A DNA stretch of 64,000 nucleotides. It comes from Vibrio coralliirubri. Its GTDB lineage: Bacteria > Pseudomonadota > Gammaproteobacteria > Enterobacterales > Vibrionaceae. A model generated the notes under the pieces. That model worked only from the letters and a program-made list of their open reading frames with translations, was not told the origin of the DNA and searched no databases. Shown here in pieces: positions 14,943-25,624 of this stretch (positions are counted from its first letter, which is position 1; each line of letters opens with the position of its first letter). Position numbers and translations under genes: made by a program. The DNA is taken from positions 3,617,935 to 3,681,934 of the forward strand of contig NZ_AP025470.1 of assembly GCF_024347375.1 (NCBI RefSeq), given 5' to 3'.

Positions 14943-14944
14943 AG

Positions 14945-16057
14945 CTAGCCTCTCCCCTTTCGAATATAGCCACCGGAAACTGCAACAACATGCCCTGAGA
15001 GCTCAAGCTCTAAAAGCTGCATCATGACCTCATGCACAGGTATATGGGTTCTCTGTGCCAAAATATCAACGGGTGTCGCCTCTAATCCTACGTTAGCTAA
15101 CAGCTGTGGAAATGGCAATTGTTCATTTTCACTCTTGTTCGGCGTAGGTTCGAACAAACTGGGCTGCTGATCTATAGACCAGTCTAACAGACTCTTTATT
15201 TCAATTAGAACATCTTGAGCACTCTGTACCAAACATGCTCCTGCCTTAATTAGACTGTTGCCTCCGCGACTGGTTGGGTTATGAATCGAACCGGGAAGCG
15301 CAAACACTTCGCGACCTTGCTCCATCGCATAACGCGCCGTAATCAGAGAACCGCTTTTCTCAGCCGCCTCAACAACGAGAGTCCCCAAAGACAACCCACT
15401 TATAATACGGTTACGCCGAGGGAAATGTTCAGGTCGAGGCTTAGCGCTTGGGCGGAATTCTGAGATCAGCGCGCCATTCTCACAGATCCTATCGGCTAAA
15501 TTTCGGTGTCGCGCAGGGTAAATAGAATCCAAGCCAGAACCCAACACCGCAAAAGTTTCCCCTCCTTTATCTAAAGCACCATCATGAGCATAACCATCAA
15601 TACCAAGCGCTAAGCCACTGGTGACAATCAAACCGTTTTGGACAAACTCTTTAGCAAAGGACTTCGCGGTTTGCAGCCCTTCGAGACTGGCGTTGCGACT
15701 GCCAACCATAGCGATTTGAGGCTCAATCAGTTTTTCAACGTGCCCCTTAACGAAAAGCACACTTGGCGTGGAGGCGGTCTCGTTCAGCAGTTTGGGATAA
15801 TGAGGACAATTAGGGGTAATGATGTGATGGTTGGGCTGCCTCGCTTGCCACGCCAGACAAGCCTCCACTTCTTTAGGGGCTTGCTGTCTTAAGTACGAGA
15901 TTTGCTTGGCTGACAAACCAATCGCTTGCAGTTGTTGGCTGGAGTAACCAACAATATTCGATGGGGAATCAACACTCAGCAGACGAGAAAGACGCTTACC
16001 ACCCAGTTGCGGAACAAAGCTCAGCGAGAGCCAAGCGATCAGTTGTTGCTCATTCAC
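14945..16057 (-). CDS. dprA: DNA processing protein DprA (Smf)
   Basis: DprA loads RecA on incoming single-stranded DNA during natural transformation. The 370 residues have an N-terminal SAM-like helical region (1-75), the Rossmann-like core with MVGSRNAS near 117, [26 protein letters not shown] and [12 protein letters not shown], and a C-terminal winged-helix (DML1-like) region after about 300. The start is a GTG that overlaps the TGA of the LysM gene (GTGA). Together with comM and dsbA in this window it fits a naturally competent vibrio. Confidence 0.95.
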   Translation of the reverse strand: MNEQQLIAWLSLSFVPQLGGKRLSRLLSVDSPSNIVGYSSQQLQAIGLSAKQISYLRQQAPKEVEACLAWQARQPNHHIITPNCPHYPKLLNETASTPSVLFVKGHVEKLIEPQIAMVGSRNASLEGLQTAKSFAKEFVQNGLIVTSGLALGIDGYAHDGALDKGGETFAVLGSGLDSIYPARHRNLADRICENGALISEFRPSAKPRPEHFPRRNRIISGLSLGTLVVEAAEKSGSLITARYAMEQGREVFALPGSIHNPTSRGGNSLIKAGACLVQSAQDVLIEIKSLLDWSIDQQPSLFEPTPNKSENEQLPFPQLLANVGLEATPVDILAQRTHIPVHEVMMQLLELELSGHVVAVSGGYIRKGRG

Positions 16058-17145
16058 TCGGTGCCCTTAGCTTCTTCCTTCAAAGCCAGATCCAAAGGCG
16101 ATACCGCCAGAATGTCATTGCTAACCGGCTTAGAGCTTTGAGTGATCAACGCCAAGCTAAAATACTCGTAAGGGCGAATAACCATCAAACTACCGAGTGA
16201 GGTACTTGGCAACTGCACCTTATCGCTCGCCGCTGACTCTTTATAGCTGTATTCACCTTGCTTACCAAACACCACAGCACCGCTTTCGCTGAGGGTAAAC
16301 ATAGAGCCTTGGCGAAGATTGTCCTGTGAGCCTTTGTTGATAACAACGACCTGATTCTTTGCGCTGTATTGGCTGCCATCTAATGAACCCAAGATATTAG
16401 CAAACTGACCCGCAGCACTAGGCGCTGGATAAAATGTGGTTGAGAGCTTCACCTGATCAACACCAAGCTCTGGCAACACAAGATCGTTAAGCAGTACTTC
16501 TTGCAGCTGAGTCTCTATCTGCAAGCTACTGAACTCCGCATCCACTTCTTTTAAGCGTGCCGTAGCGACCAGACGCAACGAGGTCATACTCGCTTGAGGT
16601 TGCTGTCGCTGGTAGGTTTCAACGGCGCGGTAGATACCCCACTTTTGATGTTGTTGGTTGCCCGAGATAAACAACCGGTCTTCACCCGATAAGAATCTCT
16701 TTCCATCACTGGGCCCTAACACTCGTTGAGCCGATTGAATATCTTGCTGTTCAACCAAGCGATCAGATTGCAGGTAAGGCAGAACCAGCCCCTCATTGAC
16801 GGTTGGCACCGCTTTCTTCTCCGAGACACGAATCTTAGGGCTCAGCTTGATAACAGGTTTAAGACTCAATACCGGCTCACCATTAATCCAAACCAAAGAC
16901 AGTTTATCTCCGGGGTATATAAGATGAGGGTTTTCTATCTCAGGGTTTACCTGCCATAACCTTGGCCACAACCACGGGCTATCAAGATACATCGCAGATA
17001 TATCCCATAAGGTATCGCCCTTTACCACCACATACGCCTCAGGTGCGCCCCGCTTAATGGTTAAAGGTTGAGCGCTATTTTCAGCCGTAGCGGCAAACGA
17101 AAGCGAGGCACAAACAAGAGAAAAAATGGGAGAAAAATGACGCAT
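16054..17145 (-). CDS. Exported LysM-domain protein
   Basis: 363 residues. A signal peptide (1-21, ending SFAATA) is followed by one LysM peptidoglycan-binding domain at about 36-88 (AYVVVKGDTLWDISAMYLDS... to DKLSLVWING), then about 270 residues of mixed beta structure with no motif I recognise. Proteins of this shape next to dprA are common in vibrios and related bacteria; a cell-wall-associated role is inferred only from the LysM domain. Its TGA overlaps the dprA GTG start, and it is divergent from def. Confidence 0.85.
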   Translation of the reverse strand: MRHFSPIFSLVCASLSFAATAENSAQPLTIKRGAPEAYVVVKGDTLWDISAMYLDSPWLWPRLWQVNPEIENPHLIYPGDKLSLVWINGEPVLSLKPVIKLSPKIRVSEKKAVPTVNEGLVLPYLQSDRLVEQQDIQSAQRVLGPSDGKRFLSGEDRLFISGNQQHQKWGIYRAVETYQRQQPQASMTSLRLVATARLKEVDAEFSSLQIETQLQEVLLNDLVLPELGVDQVKLSTTFYPAPSAAGQFANILGSLDGSQYSAKNQVVVINKGSQDNLRQGSMFTLSESGAVVFGKQGEYSYKESAASDKVQLPSTSLGSLMVIRPYEYFSLALITQSSKPVSNDILAVSPLDLALKEEAKGTE

Positions 17146-17285
17146 GACCTAGGTTCCTTGGTCTGAATATATGACATTTGATTTGAGAATTACCTTCAGG
17201 ATGCTGTCATTTGACCTCTAAAATGTCTAGAATTGAGCCAACAAGGTTTAAGCTGTTTCGGCACAGTTCAATATTTCGAGTGTAT

Positions 17286-17798
17286 ATGTCTGTATTACAA
17301 GTATTAACATTACCAGATGATCGTCTACGTACCGTGGCGAAACCGGTAAAAGAAGTTACCCCAGAGATTCAAAAGTTCGTTGATGACATGATTGAAACCA
17401 TGTACGACGAAGAAGGTATCGGCCTTGCGGCAACGCAAGTAGATTTCCACCAACGCATCGTTGTTATCGATATTTCAGAAACACGTGATGAGCCAATGGT
17501 GCTTATCAACCCTGAAATTACAGAGAAGCGCGGCGAAGATGGTATCGAAGAAGGCTGCCTATCTGTACCAGGCGCTCGAGCTCTAGTACCTCGCGCTGCA
17601 GAAGTAACGGTTAAAGCATTAGACCGTGACGGCAACGAATTCACATTCGACGCTGACGACCTTCTGGCTATCTGTGTTCAGCACGAACTTGACCACCTAG
17701 AAGGCAAGTTGTTTGTTGATTACCTATCGCCACTAAAGCGTAAACGTATCCAAGATAAGCTAGCGAAGATCAAACGTTTCAACGAGAAACAAGGTTAA
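17286..17798 (+). CDS. def: Peptide deformylase
   Basis: Fe/Zn peptide deformylase removes the N-formyl group from new polypeptides. All three motifs are intact: GIGLAATQ (44-51), EGCLS (89-93, Cys ligand) and HELDH (133-137, two His ligands and catalytic Glu). The ATG at 17286 gives the 170-residue family length and [15 protein letters not shown]; an upstream ATG (17211) would add 25 unrelated residues. First gene of def-fmt-rsmB. Confidence 0.97.
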   Translation: MSVLQVLTLPDDRLRTVAKPVKEVTPEIQKFVDDMIETMYDEEGIGLAATQVDFHQRIVVIDISETRDEPMVLINPEITEKRGEDGIEEGCLSVPGARALVPRAAEVTVKALDRDGNEFTFDADDLLAICVQHELDHLEGKLFVDYLSPLKRKRIQDKLAKIKRFNEKQG

Positions 17799-17835
17799 TA
17801 ACCGCTGCTATTACTAAATTAGAAGGAAGCCTACC

Positions 17836-18783
17836 TTGAGTCAGTCTTTAAGAATTGTCTTTGCAGGTACTCCGGATTTCGCCGCCCGTCACTTGGCGGC
17901 GTTGTTGTCTTCGGAGCATGAAGTTGTTGCTGTTTACACACAGCCAGATCGCCCAGCAGGCCGCGGTAAAAAACTCACTGCGAGCCCAGTAAAAAACATC
18001 GCACTTGAAAACAATATTCCGGTTTACCAACCAGAAAACTTCAAGTCAGATGAGGCTAAGCAAGAGCTAGCTGAATTGAACGCTGACATCATGGTTGTTG
18101 TCGCTTACGGCTTATTGCTTCCGCAGGTTGTATTAGATACGCCTCGCTTGGGTTGTATCAACGTACATGGCTCTATCCTACCGCGCTGGCGTGGTGCTGC
18201 TCCGATTCAACGCTCTATTTGGGCCGGTGATAAAGAGACAGGCGTAACGATCATGCAGATGGATATCGGCCTAGATACTGGCGACATGCTAAGCATCGCA
18301 ACGCTGCCTATCGAAGCGACAGATACTAGCGCATCGATGTACGAGAAGTTAGCGGGCCTTGGCCCTGATGCGCTTGTTGAATGTCTAGCGGACATCGCTT
18401 CTGGCAAAGCAGTTGCAGAAAAGCAAGACGATGAGCTTGCGAACTACGCGAAGAAGCTAAGCAAAGAAGAAGCTCGTATCAACTGGAGTGATGAAGCTGC
18501 GCATATTGAGCGCTGCGTTCGTGCCTTCAACCCATGGCCAATGAGCCACTTTGAAGCTGCTGAGAACAGCATTAAAGTATGGCAAAGCCGTGTGGCAGAG
18601 CAAACTTCTGATAAGCCTGCAGGTACAATTCTGCAAGCGGATAAAACTGGTATCTACGTAGCAACAGGACAAGGCGTACTTGTTCTTGAACAGCTACAAG
18701 TTCCAGGTAAGAAAGCCATGTCAGTTCAGGATATCTTGAACTCACGTGCAAGCTGGTTTGAAGTTGGTACTCAACTTTCTTAA
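17836..18783 (+). CDS. fmt: Methionyl-tRNA formyltransferase
   Basis: Fmt formylates initiator Met-tRNA with 10-formyl-THF, the counterpart of Def. 315 residues; the formyltransferase domain has [17 protein letters not shown] (Asn109, His111) and Asp147 in GLDTGDML as catalytic triad, and an OB-like C-terminal domain begins near 210. The start is TTG at 17836, preceded by AGAAGGAAG, and gives [15 protein letters not shown]. It is 37 bp after def. Confidence 0.96.
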   Translation: MSQSLRIVFAGTPDFAARHLAALLSSEHEVVAVYTQPDRPAGRGKKLTASPVKNIALENNIPVYQPENFKSDEAKQELAELNADIMVVVAYGLLLPQVVLDTPRLGCINVHGSILPRWRGAAPIQRSIWAGDKETGVTIMQMDIGLDTGDMLSIATLPIEATDTSASMYEKLAGLGPDALVECLADIASGKAVAEKQDDELANYAKKLSKEEARINWSDEAAHIERCVRAFNPWPMSHFEAAENSIKVWQSRVAEQTSDKPAGTILQADKTGIYVATGQGVLVLEQLQVPGKKAMSVQDILNSRASWFEVGTQLS

Positions 18784-18837
18784 TCCGCTTTTAAAGCTGT
18801 TAATTACACAGCTTAGAAAACCTTTACGAGGGCAGAG

Positions 18838-18879
18838 ATGTCCTCATGTATTCAAATAAATATTCGGTACCCCTCATGA
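18838..18879 (+). CDS. Possible 13-residue leader peptide coupled to rsmB
   Basis: ATG at 18838 with GAGGG 5 nt upstream opens a 13-codon frame ([13 protein letters not shown]) whose TGA overlaps an in-frame rsmB ATG (ATGA, 18876-18879). Neither candidate rsmB start has a good Shine-Dalgarno of its own, so ribosomes may reach rsmB by translating this leader and restarting. This is read directly from sequence; translation is not proven. Confidence 0.4.
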   Translation: MSSCIQINIRYPS

Positions 18880-20156
18880 ATGTTCGCGCTGCTGCTGCAA
18901 ATGTCCTATTCCAAGTTGTCGATAAAGGCCACTCTCTTTCACACGCTCTCCCTGCGGCTCAAAAAACGATCCGTCCGCGAGACCATGCTCTACTGCAAGA
19001 GATTTGCTACGGCGCACTTCGTTACCTGCCTCGTTTAGAGTCAATCGCTAACGAACTGATGGAAAACCCGCTTAAAGGTAAGAAGCGTGTATTCCACCAC
19101 CTAATCTTGGTGGGCATTTACCAACTAAGCTTCATGCGTATCCCTTCGCACGCCGCAGTTGCTGAAACGGTTGAGGGCACTAAAACACTGCGCGGTCCAA
19201 GCCTGAGTGGTTTGATCAACGCTGTGCTACGTAGCTACCTACGTGACCAAGAAGAACTAGACGAAAAAGCCGTTAGCCACAATGCAGGCAAATACGGCCA
19301 CCCAAGCTGGATCCTAAAAATGCTTCAAGAAAGCTACCCAGATCAGTGGGAGCAATTGGTTGAAGCAAACAACAGCAAGGCACCAATGTGGCTGCGCGTT
19401 AACCGCCAACACCACACTCGTGACGAGTATGTTGAACTGCTTAAAAACGAAAACATTGAATACACATTGCACCCAGAAGCAGCTGATGCAATAAAATTAG
19501 CTGCACCTTGTGATGTTACTTTGCTTCCTGGCTTCGACAGAGGTTGGGTATCAGTGCAAGACGCTGCCGCTCAGCTTTCAGTTGATTACCTAACACCAAA
19601 AGATGGTGAGCTGATCTTAGATTGTTGTGCTGCGCCAGGTGGTAAAACGGCACACATTCTTGAGCACACTCAAGACACTGAAGTGGTTGCGATTGACTGC
19701 GACATTAAACGTCTAGACCGTGTTTACGATAACCTTGAGCGTCTACAACTGCGTGCCGACGTAATTTGTGGTGATGCTCGCTACCCTGAAGAGTGGTGGA
19801 TGGGTGATAAGTTCGACCGTATCCTGCTTGATGCACCTTGTTCAGCGACAGGCGTAATTCGCCGTCACCCTGACATCAAGTGGCTACGTCGTGCATCTGA
19901 CATTGATGCACTGGCTGAACTGCAAAGCGAGATTATGGATGCAATGTGGCGTCAGCTGAAAGAAGGCGGCACCATGGTTTATGCGACATGTTCTATCACG
20001 CCGCAAGAAAACGTGCTGCAAGTGAAAGCATTCCTAGCACGTACTGAGAATGCAACGCTGGTTGGGTCTGATATCGAAAATCCGGGTCGTCAAATACTAC
20101 CTGGAGAAGAAGATATGGATGGCTTCTACTACGCAGTTCTAGTAAAACAGGCATAA
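18876..20156 (+). CDS. rsmB: 16S rRNA m5C967 methyltransferase
   Basis: RsmB (Sun/Fmu) methylates C967 of 16S rRNA with SAM. 426 residues from the ATG at 18876: NusB-like RNA-binding N-domain (1-130), then the Rossmann methyltransferase with CAAPGGKT (251-258), the PCSATG motif (Cys322) and catalytic Cys372 in TCSI. An in-frame ATG at 18846 would add ten residues; 18876 fits E. coli better and is joined to a short leader ORF by ATGA. The order def-fmt-rsmB-trkA is the same as in E. coli. Confidence 0.94.
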   Translation: MNVRAAAANVLFQVVDKGHSLSHALPAAQKTIRPRDHALLQEICYGALRYLPRLESIANELMENPLKGKKRVFHHLILVGIYQLSFMRIPSHAAVAETVEGTKTLRGPSLSGLINAVLRSYLRDQEELDEKAVSHNAGKYGHPSWILKMLQESYPDQWEQLVEANNSKAPMWLRVNRQHHTRDEYVELLKNENIEYTLHPEAADAIKLAAPCDVTLLPGFDRGWVSVQDAAAQLSVDYLTPKDGELILDCCAAPGGKTAHILEHTQDTEVVAIDCDIKRLDRVYDNLERLQLRADVICGDARYPEEWWMGDKFDRILLDAPCSATGVIRRHPDIKWLRRASDIDALAELQSEIMDAMWRQLKEGGTMVYATCSITPQENVLQVKAFLARTENATLVGSDIENPGRQILPGEEDMDGFYYAVLVKQA

Positions 20157-20162
20157 CAACTA

Positions 20163-20197
20163 ACAGCGGCTAAGAAATTATTTCTTAGCCGCTGTTT
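20163..20197 (+). terminator. Terminator after rsmB
   Basis: CAGCGGCTAAGAAAT and its complement ATTTCTTAGCCGCTG form a long stem followed by TTTCTTT, immediately after the rsmB stop. It separates def-fmt-rsmB from trkA. Confidence 0.8.
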
Positions 20198-20265
20198 CTT
20201 TCTAGTGCATTATCAAAATAAAGTTAGATAACTAGAATTACCACGGTAAAGAAAAGAGAAAGGCT

Positions 20266-21642
20266 ATGAAGATCATTATCCTAGGTGCTGGACAAGTTGG
20301 CGGTACCCTTGCTGAAAACCTGGTTGGTGAAAACAACGACATCACCATTGTCGACCGTAACGCTGACCGACTTCGTGAACTTCAGGATAAGTACGACCTT
20401 AGGGTTGTAAACGGTTATGCCAGCCACCCAAACACACTACGTGAAGCGGGTGCGCAAGATGCCGACATGTTGGTTGCTGTAACCAACATGGATGAAACCA
20501 ACATGGCTGCGTGTCAGGTTGCTTTCTCTCTTTTCAATACGCCGAACCGAATTGCCCGTATTCGTTCTCCTCAGTACCTAGAAGAGAAAGAAGCGCTATT
20601 CAAATCAGGTGCCATCCCAGTCGATCACCTGATCGCACCCGAAGAGCTAGTGACCAGCTACATCGAGCGCCTGATTCAATACCCAGGTGCACTGCAGGTT
20701 GTGAGCTTTGCTGAACAGAAGGTAAGCCTAGTCGCAGTAAAAGCCTACTACGGTGGTCCACTGGTCGGTAATGCACTGTCTGCTTTGCGTGAGCACATGC
20801 CGCACATCGATACTCGTGTAGCCGCTATTTTCCGTCAAGGTCGCCCTATTCGCCCACAAGGCACTACCATCATAGAAGCCGATGATGAGGTTTTCTTTGT
20901 GGCAGCGAGTAACCACATCCGCTCAGTAATGAGTGAGCTACAGCGCCTAGAGAAACCGTACCGCCGCATCATGATTGTCGGTGGTGGTAACATTGGTGCA
21001 AGCTTGGCAAAACGCCTTGAGCAGAGCTACAGCATCAAGCTTATTGAGCGCAGTTACACTCGTGCCGAGAAGCTGTCTGAAGAATTAGAAAACACCATCG
21101 TATTCTGTGGTGATGCAGCCGACCAAGAGCTGCTGACCGAAGAGAATATCGATCAAGTGGACGTGTTCATTGCCCTAACCAATGAAGATGAAACCAACAT
21201 CATGTCAGCGATGCTGGCGAAGCGAATGGGTGCCAAGAAAGTAATGGTGCTGATTCAGCGTGGCGCTTACGTCGACCTTGTTCAGGGTGGTGTGATTGAT
21301 ATTGCTATCTCGCCACAACAAGCGACCATTTCTGCACTGCTTACTCACGTTCGTCGTGCTGATATTGTAAACGTATCCTCTCTACGTCGCGGCGCTGCTG
21401 AAGCGATTGAAGCCATTGCTCACGGTGACGAAACCACATCGAAAGTGGTTGGCCGAGCGATTGGCGACATCAAACTACCACCGGGCACCACTATTGGTGC
21501 GATTGTTCGCGGAGAAGAAGTACTTATCGCGCACGATAGAACCGTAATCGAACAAGATGACCACGTAGTGATGTTCCTAGTGGACAAGAAATACGTACCT
21601 GATGTTGAGTCTCTATTCCAACCGAGCCCGTTCTTCTTATAG
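20266..21642 (+). CDS. trkA: Trk potassium uptake regulatory subunit
   Basis: TrkA is the peripheral NAD(H)/nucleotide-binding gate of the TrkH K+ transporter. 458 residues with two RCK modules: first Rossmann GAGQVG at 7-12 and TrkA-C region to about 225, second Rossmann GGGNIG at 239-244 and its own TrkA-C region to the end. ATG follows GAGAAAGG. trkH follows after 79 bp on the same strand, so both subunits are probably made from one transcript. Confidence 0.97.
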   Translation: MKIIILGAGQVGGTLAENLVGENNDITIVDRNADRLRELQDKYDLRVVNGYASHPNTLREAGAQDADMLVAVTNMDETNMAACQVAFSLFNTPNRIARIRSPQYLEEKEALFKSGAIPVDHLIAPEELVTSYIERLIQYPGALQVVSFAEQKVSLVAVKAYYGGPLVGNALSALREHMPHIDTRVAAIFRQGRPIRPQGTTIIEADDEVFFVAASNHIRSVMSELQRLEKPYRRIMIVGGGNIGASLAKRLEQSYSIKLIERSYTRAEKLSEELENTIVFCGDAADQELLTEENIDQVDVFIALTNEDETNIMSAMLAKRMGAKKVMVLIQRGAYVDLVQGGVIDIAISPQQATISALLTHVRRADIVNVSSLRRGAAEAIEAIAHGDETTSKVVGRAIGDIKLPPGTTIGAIVRGEEVLIAHDRTVIEQDDHVVMFLVDKKYVPDVESLFQPSPFFL

Positions 21643-21721
21643 CCTTGTTCTCGTAAGCTTGTTCCACAACCTTCTTCTTGTGAGAACGATGCTCCGGCTC
21701 AAAGCGATGGTCTATTAAGCT

Positions 21722-23167
21722 ATGGTCAACTTTCGTCCGATATTATTAGTGATAGGGTTAGTGTTATCAAAACTCGCCCTTTTCATGTACATCCCCACAT
21801 TGGTTGCCTTTTTCACAGGCACCGGTGGCTTCCTCGAGTTTGGTCAGTCGGTAGTGATCACGCACATTGTGGCGTTCATCTGCTTGAGCTTAGGCCGTTC
21901 AGCTAAGTTCCGACTTGGGGTGCGGGACATGTTCCTGATCACCTCTCTGGTATGGACGATAGCCAGTGCCTTTGCTGCACTGCCGTTTGTCTTCATCAAC
22001 CACATCAGCTTCACTGACGCCTATTTTGAAACCATGTCTGGTATCACCACAACAGGCTCAACCGTATTAAGCGGCTTAGACAGCATGGCACCAAGCATTC
22101 TGTTATGGCGTTCAATACTGCAATGGTTAGGTGGCATCGGCTTCATCGTTATGGCGGTAGCGGTTCTACCAATGCTCAACGTCGGTGGTATGCGCCTGTT
22201 CCAAACCGAATCATCCGATTGGTCAGATAAAAGCAGCCCACGAGCGAAAACGGTCGCCAAGAACATCGTGGCGGTTTATCTGGTTCTGACTGGCTTATGC
22301 ATCATTAGCTATCTGTTTGCAGGCATGGGCATCTTTGACGCGATCAATCATGCCTTCACAACACTGTCTACGGGTGGTTACTCAACATCAGACGGCTCGA
22401 TGAACCACTTCTCTAACAGTGCTCACTGGGTGGGAACTCTGTTCATGTTCCTTGGTGGTCTGCCGTTCCTACTGTTCGTTAGCGCACTGCGTGGTAGAAA
22501 ACTCTCAATCCTGTACAAAGACGCGCAAGTGAGAGGCTTCACCTATCTATTCCTAGTCACCAGTGCCGTGATATCGACATGGTTGGTGGTTAGAGATGAC
22601 TACACAGTTATGGATGCGATGCGTGTTTCGATGTTCAACATTGTGTCAGTCGTAACCACAACCGGTTTTGGCTTAGAAGACTTCACCGCGTGGGGCGCTT
22701 TGCCTACCACGCTGTTTGCCTTTTTAATGATGGCGGGCGCGTGCTCAGGTTCAACCTCTGGCGGTATCAAAATCTTCCGCTTCCAGATCGCGATGACCAT
22801 GCTCCACAAACAAATGATGAAACTGATTCACCCGTCGGGTGTGTTTGTTCAACGCTATAACCAAAGACCCGTAAATGACGACATTGTGCGTTCACTGGTC
22901 GCATTTGGTTTGATGTTCTTTATTACGATTATCTTAATTGCAGGTGGCTTGAGCGCGATGGGGCTTGATCCCGTGACCAGTATATCTGGCGCTATCACAG
23001 CCGTTGCCAACGTTGGTCCAGGCATGGGCAGCGTGATCGGTCCAACCGGGAACTTTGCTCCACTGCCCGACGCCGCTAAATGGTTGCTAAGCTTAGGAAT
23101 GCTAATGGGGCGACTTGAGATATTGACGCTCATTGTTCTATTTTTCCCAGCCTTTTGGCGACGTTAA
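21722..23167 (+). CDS. trkH: Trk potassium transporter channel subunit
   Basis: TrkH is the inner-membrane K+ pore. 481 residues, about ten membrane segments arranged in four M1-P-M2 repeats; the selectivity-filter loops are TTTGST (109-114), STGGYS (215-220), TTTGFG (311-316) and NVGPGM (429-434). No clear Shine-Dalgarno precedes the ATG. Downstream of trkA, its regulatory partner. Confidence 0.97.
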   Translation: MVNFRPILLVIGLVLSKLALFMYIPTLVAFFTGTGGFLEFGQSVVITHIVAFICLSLGRSAKFRLGVRDMFLITSLVWTIASAFAALPFVFINHISFTDAYFETMSGITTTGSTVLSGLDSMAPSILLWRSILQWLGGIGFIVMAVAVLPMLNVGGMRLFQTESSDWSDKSSPRAKTVAKNIVAVYLVLTGLCIISYLFAGMGIFDAINHAFTTLSTGGYSTSDGSMNHFSNSAHWVGTLFMFLGGLPFLLFVSALRGRKLSILYKDAQVRGFTYLFLVTSAVISTWLVVRDDYTVMDAMRVSMFNIVSVVTTTGFGLEDFTAWGALPTTLFAFLMMAGACSGSTSGGIKIFRFQIAMTMLHKQMMKLIHPSGVFVQRYNQRPVNDDIVRSLVAFGLMFFITIILIAGGLSAMGLDPVTSISGAITAVANVGPGMGSVIGPTGNFAPLPDAAKWLLSLGMLMGRLEILTLIVLFFPAFWRR

Positions 23168-23193
23168 CCAAGCACAAAATCAAGGAAACACAG

Positions 23194-23799
23194 ATGAAAT
23201 CATACGTACTTCTCGCTGGCGCATTGCTCGCAAACTCAGTATTCGTAAGTTCTGCCTTTGCTGATCAAATGGTCACCTTGCCTGATGGCAAACAAGTGTT
23301 ACTCAAAGATGATTTTACTTGGCAATACGTGGCACCGAAGCAAACGGAAGCAGCAGCGACAACATCAGAGATCGCAGTGCCTGTTTCAGCAGCGCCTATT
23401 GCAGCAGCCCCTGTCGTAGCCGTACCTGTCGCAACGAACACGCGTGGCACTACGATTGTGGTTAATAGTAAAAAGCCTAGCTTACAGCTCTCTCAGTCAG
23501 GAGTGGATGTTGTACTGGGTGCAAGTCGCTATGAAGATGGTGAGCTTATCATTCCGACAGCCATCACCAACCAAGGCACTCAAGCGGTTATTTTGGTATC
23601 ACTTAACATCAGCGTATTTACTGCAGAAGGTGAGTTGTTGGCAGAAGAAGAAGTTGCAGTGTGGAAATCAATCAAACGAATGGCCGACACATATCTGCGA
23701 CCAAAGACGGGTGAAGAAGGCAAGCTCATCAAGCTCGACCTAGAACAACACCCTGAATATCAGATTAAAGCTGAGATTAGTGAGGTACTGGCTCGCTAA
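23194..23799 (+). CDS. Exported DUF3157 protein
   Basis: 201-residue exported protein that I assign to the DUF3157 family seen mainly in vibrios; function unknown. Signal peptide 1-22 (cleavage after FVSSAFA), then [22 protein letters not shown], an Ala/Val-rich linker (about 48-80) and a beta-rich C-terminal domain. An in-frame ATG at 23155 inside trkH is rejected in favour of 23194, which starts a proper signal peptide. Its stop shares CTAA with the convergent haemolysin III-like gene. Confidence 0.8.
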   Translation: MKSYVLLAGALLANSVFVSSAFADQMVTLPDGKQVLLKDDFTWQYVAPKQTEAAATTSEIAVPVSAAPIAAAPVVAVPVATNTRGTTIVVNSKKPSLQLSQSGVDVVLGASRYEDGELIIPTAITNQGTQAVILVSLNISVFTAEGELLAEEEVAVWKSIKRMADTYLRPKTGEEGKLIKLDLEQHPEYQIKAEISEVLAR

Positions 23800-24449
23800 A
23801 CCGGAGTCACGTACAAATAAATAGCGAAGAAATGGCAAGCGCAGCCCGCCAAAACAAACAAGTGCCAGATGGCGTGGTTGTAAGGGATGCGTTTGGCCAC
23901 ATAGAAAATAACACCCAACGAGTAGATCACGCCGCCGAGCGCCAATAACACCAAGCCGCCCATCTCAATATTCATCGCCAGTTGATACACCACAATCAAC
24001 GACAACCAACCCATCGCTAAATAAATGAACAGCGATAGACGCTTAAATCGGTAGACGAAGGCAATCTTCATGATGATACCGACCAGCGCAATTCCCCAGA
24101 TAACCGCCATCAAGCCCATCGCTAATGGGGTTCTTAAGCCAACCAATAAAAACGGGGTGTAGCTACCTGCGATGAGTAAGTAAATTGCACAGTGATCGAG
24201 GGTCTTCAATAAACGCTTGGTTTTTTCTGTAGTGATCGAATGATAAAGCGTGGAAGCAAGAAAGAGCAGGATAATGCTGCTGCCATAGATTGTCATACTG
24301 GCAACCGTCAACATGTCGGCTTGGAAATCAAACGCGCGAACCAGGAGCAAGATCAGACCAACCACGCCAAGCACGACGCCCAAGCCATGGGTTATCGCGT
24401 TAGCGCGTTCTTCGATGTCGCTGTATTCGCTCGCTGATGATGCAGACAT
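23796..24449 (-). CDS. Haemolysin III / PAQR-family membrane protein
   Basis: 217 residues, seven predicted membrane segments, of the HlyIII/YqfA (PAQR) family. Signature pieces are the N-terminal [17 protein letters not shown], the DH(C)[13 protein letters not shown] core and the C-terminal [19 protein letters not shown] with its paired histidines, which fit the metal-binding site of PAQR proteins. Despite the name, haemolytic activity is unproven for most members. AGGAT precedes the ATG at 24449; a GTG/ATG 27 bp upstream is less likely. It ends tail to tail with the DUF3157 gene. Confidence 0.85.
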   Translation of the reverse strand: MSASSASEYSDIEERANAITHGLGVVLGVVGLILLLVRAFDFQADMLTVASMTIYGSSIILLFLASTLYHSITTEKTKRLLKTLDHCAIYLLIAGSYTPFLLVGLRTPLAMGLMAVIWGIALVGIIMKIAFVYRFKRLSLFIYLAMGWLSLIVVYQLAMNIEMGGLVLLALGGVIYSLGVIFYVAKRIPYNHAIWHLFVLAGCACHFFAIYLYVTPV

Positions 24450-24605
24450 GAGTATCCTACTAGAGTAAATGTTCAATTGACCTAGTATTGCACATTAAGC
24501 TTACACGTGTAAGCTTAAATTTTTATGACATCTTTTATGACATTAATGACGCCTAAACTATGTGATGAGGCTAGGCTCTCTAAAGCTAAAGAACCAAAAA
24601 GCTGA

Positions 24606-25397
24606 CTAAGAGGCGCTATCTAGATACTCAAGTACCATCTTGCCGGCTTCTTCCGGTGAGGTATCCAATGGCACACTCAATTGACGCTGTAGCTGACCCA
24701 CTCCCAATAAGCTCGCCAACATGCCTTTGGCACCGTCGCGATTCCGGTCTATCTCAAACCACAACTTAAGCTCAGTTTCATCACGATGGGCAACAACCTC
24801 AAGCTCACGCCAACGGCCATGATAAGGACCCGTCGTCGGAACAAACTCGAACTCTTGTACAAATGGCAGTTCAAAGCCTTCTACCGCTTCACATTCCACT
24901 TGGCGAATGCGCAGCCCTTGAGCTTCAAGTTCGTTGAAAATACCATCGAGGAGTGCATCAGGGCGCACCGTTAAGATGTCTTTATCCGATGGATCAATCG
25001 CCATCGCAATATCGAGCCCGGTTTCTAGCCACACCTTTGAATCACCAATCGTGACTGGTGTATTCAGCGGGACATCAAACTCACATTCAAAATCACGGGT
25101 TTCACCCGGCTGAATAACAAAGGCATACGGCAGGCTCCATTTGGCCAACGAGTATGTCTGGTGCATTCGACGTGTTTGACCGCCCTCTTGCCTTTGCGAG
25201 TTCATGGTAACTTCTTTGACGTAACGACAGCACAAGTTGAGATCGATGTTGTCGATCTCTTGTGGCTGAGCGCCACCATAGACATGCACAATAATGCTCG
25301 CCTTCTTGCCTGGATAAAGCACTTCCTGTTGCAATACCGAATCCACCTTGGCAGATCCAATTCCAAAACTTGCTAACGTTTTCTTTAAGAACGACAT
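24606..25397 (-). CDS. Spo0M-like sporulation-control family protein
   Basis: 263-residue member of the Spo0M (SpoOM) family, an arrestin-like beta-sandwich protein named from Bacillus but present in many non-sporulating bacteria; function in vibrios is unknown. Starts MSFLKKTLASFGIGSAKVDS, followed by the beta-rich region with LYPGKKASIIVHVYGG and WSLPYAFVIQPGETRDFECEF. The ATG at 25397 follows AGGAGG by 5 nt; a GTG two codons upstream is less likely. Monocistronic. Confidence 0.85.
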   Translation of the reverse strand: MSFLKKTLASFGIGSAKVDSVLQQEVLYPGKKASIIVHVYGGAQPQEIDNIDLNLCCRYVKEVTMNSQRQEGGQTRRMHQTYSLAKWSLPYAFVIQPGETRDFECEFDVPLNTPVTIGDSKVWLETGLDIAMAIDPSDKDILTVRPDALLDGIFNELEAQGLRIRQVECEAVEGFELPFVQEFEFVPTTGPYHGRWRELEVVAHRDETELKLWFEIDRNRDGAKGMLASLLGVGQLQRQLSVPLDTSPEEAGKMVLEYLDSAS

Positions 25398-25516
25398 ATG
25401 CACCTCCTTTAAAGCATCATCTTAAGCCTGAAAGAGGTTCAAACTCAAATATACTGCTCACACTATTTTAGCTCTAATATCGTCTATTTATCACTCAGGC
25501 GTCGATCGATAACTTA

Positions 25517-25535
25517 GATAGTGATAATCTAAGCC
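25517..25535. promoter_or_regulatory. Fur-like box 1
   Basis: The 19 bases from 25517 match the Fur consensus GATAATGATAATCATTATC at 13 positions, with GATAGTGATAATC nearly perfect. It is followed 6 bp later by a second Fur-like site. Confidence 0.5.
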
Positions 25536-25537
25536 TT

Positions 25538-25559
25538 GATATGCATGCATATCATTATC
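25538..25559. promoter_or_regulatory. Fur-like box 2 with a perfect 16-bp palindrome
   Basis: GATATGCATGCATATC (25538-25553) is a perfect palindrome. The overlapping 19 bases at 25541-25559 match the Fur consensus at 12 positions, with the right arm ATCATTATC exact. Lies about 65 bp before the first small ORF; promoter hexamers were not clear enough to place. Confidence 0.5.
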
Positions 25560-25624
25560 CTGATTTATTCTTCGGATTGGCGAAAGCCAGACGAGTGACG
25601 CTTCAAGCAATTGAGGTGGAGCTC

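Noticed and set aside
23796-24449. Calling the HlyIII-like gene a virulence haemolysin
   Set aside because: The family is named after one Bacillus protein; the sequence supports only a PAQR-type membrane protein.
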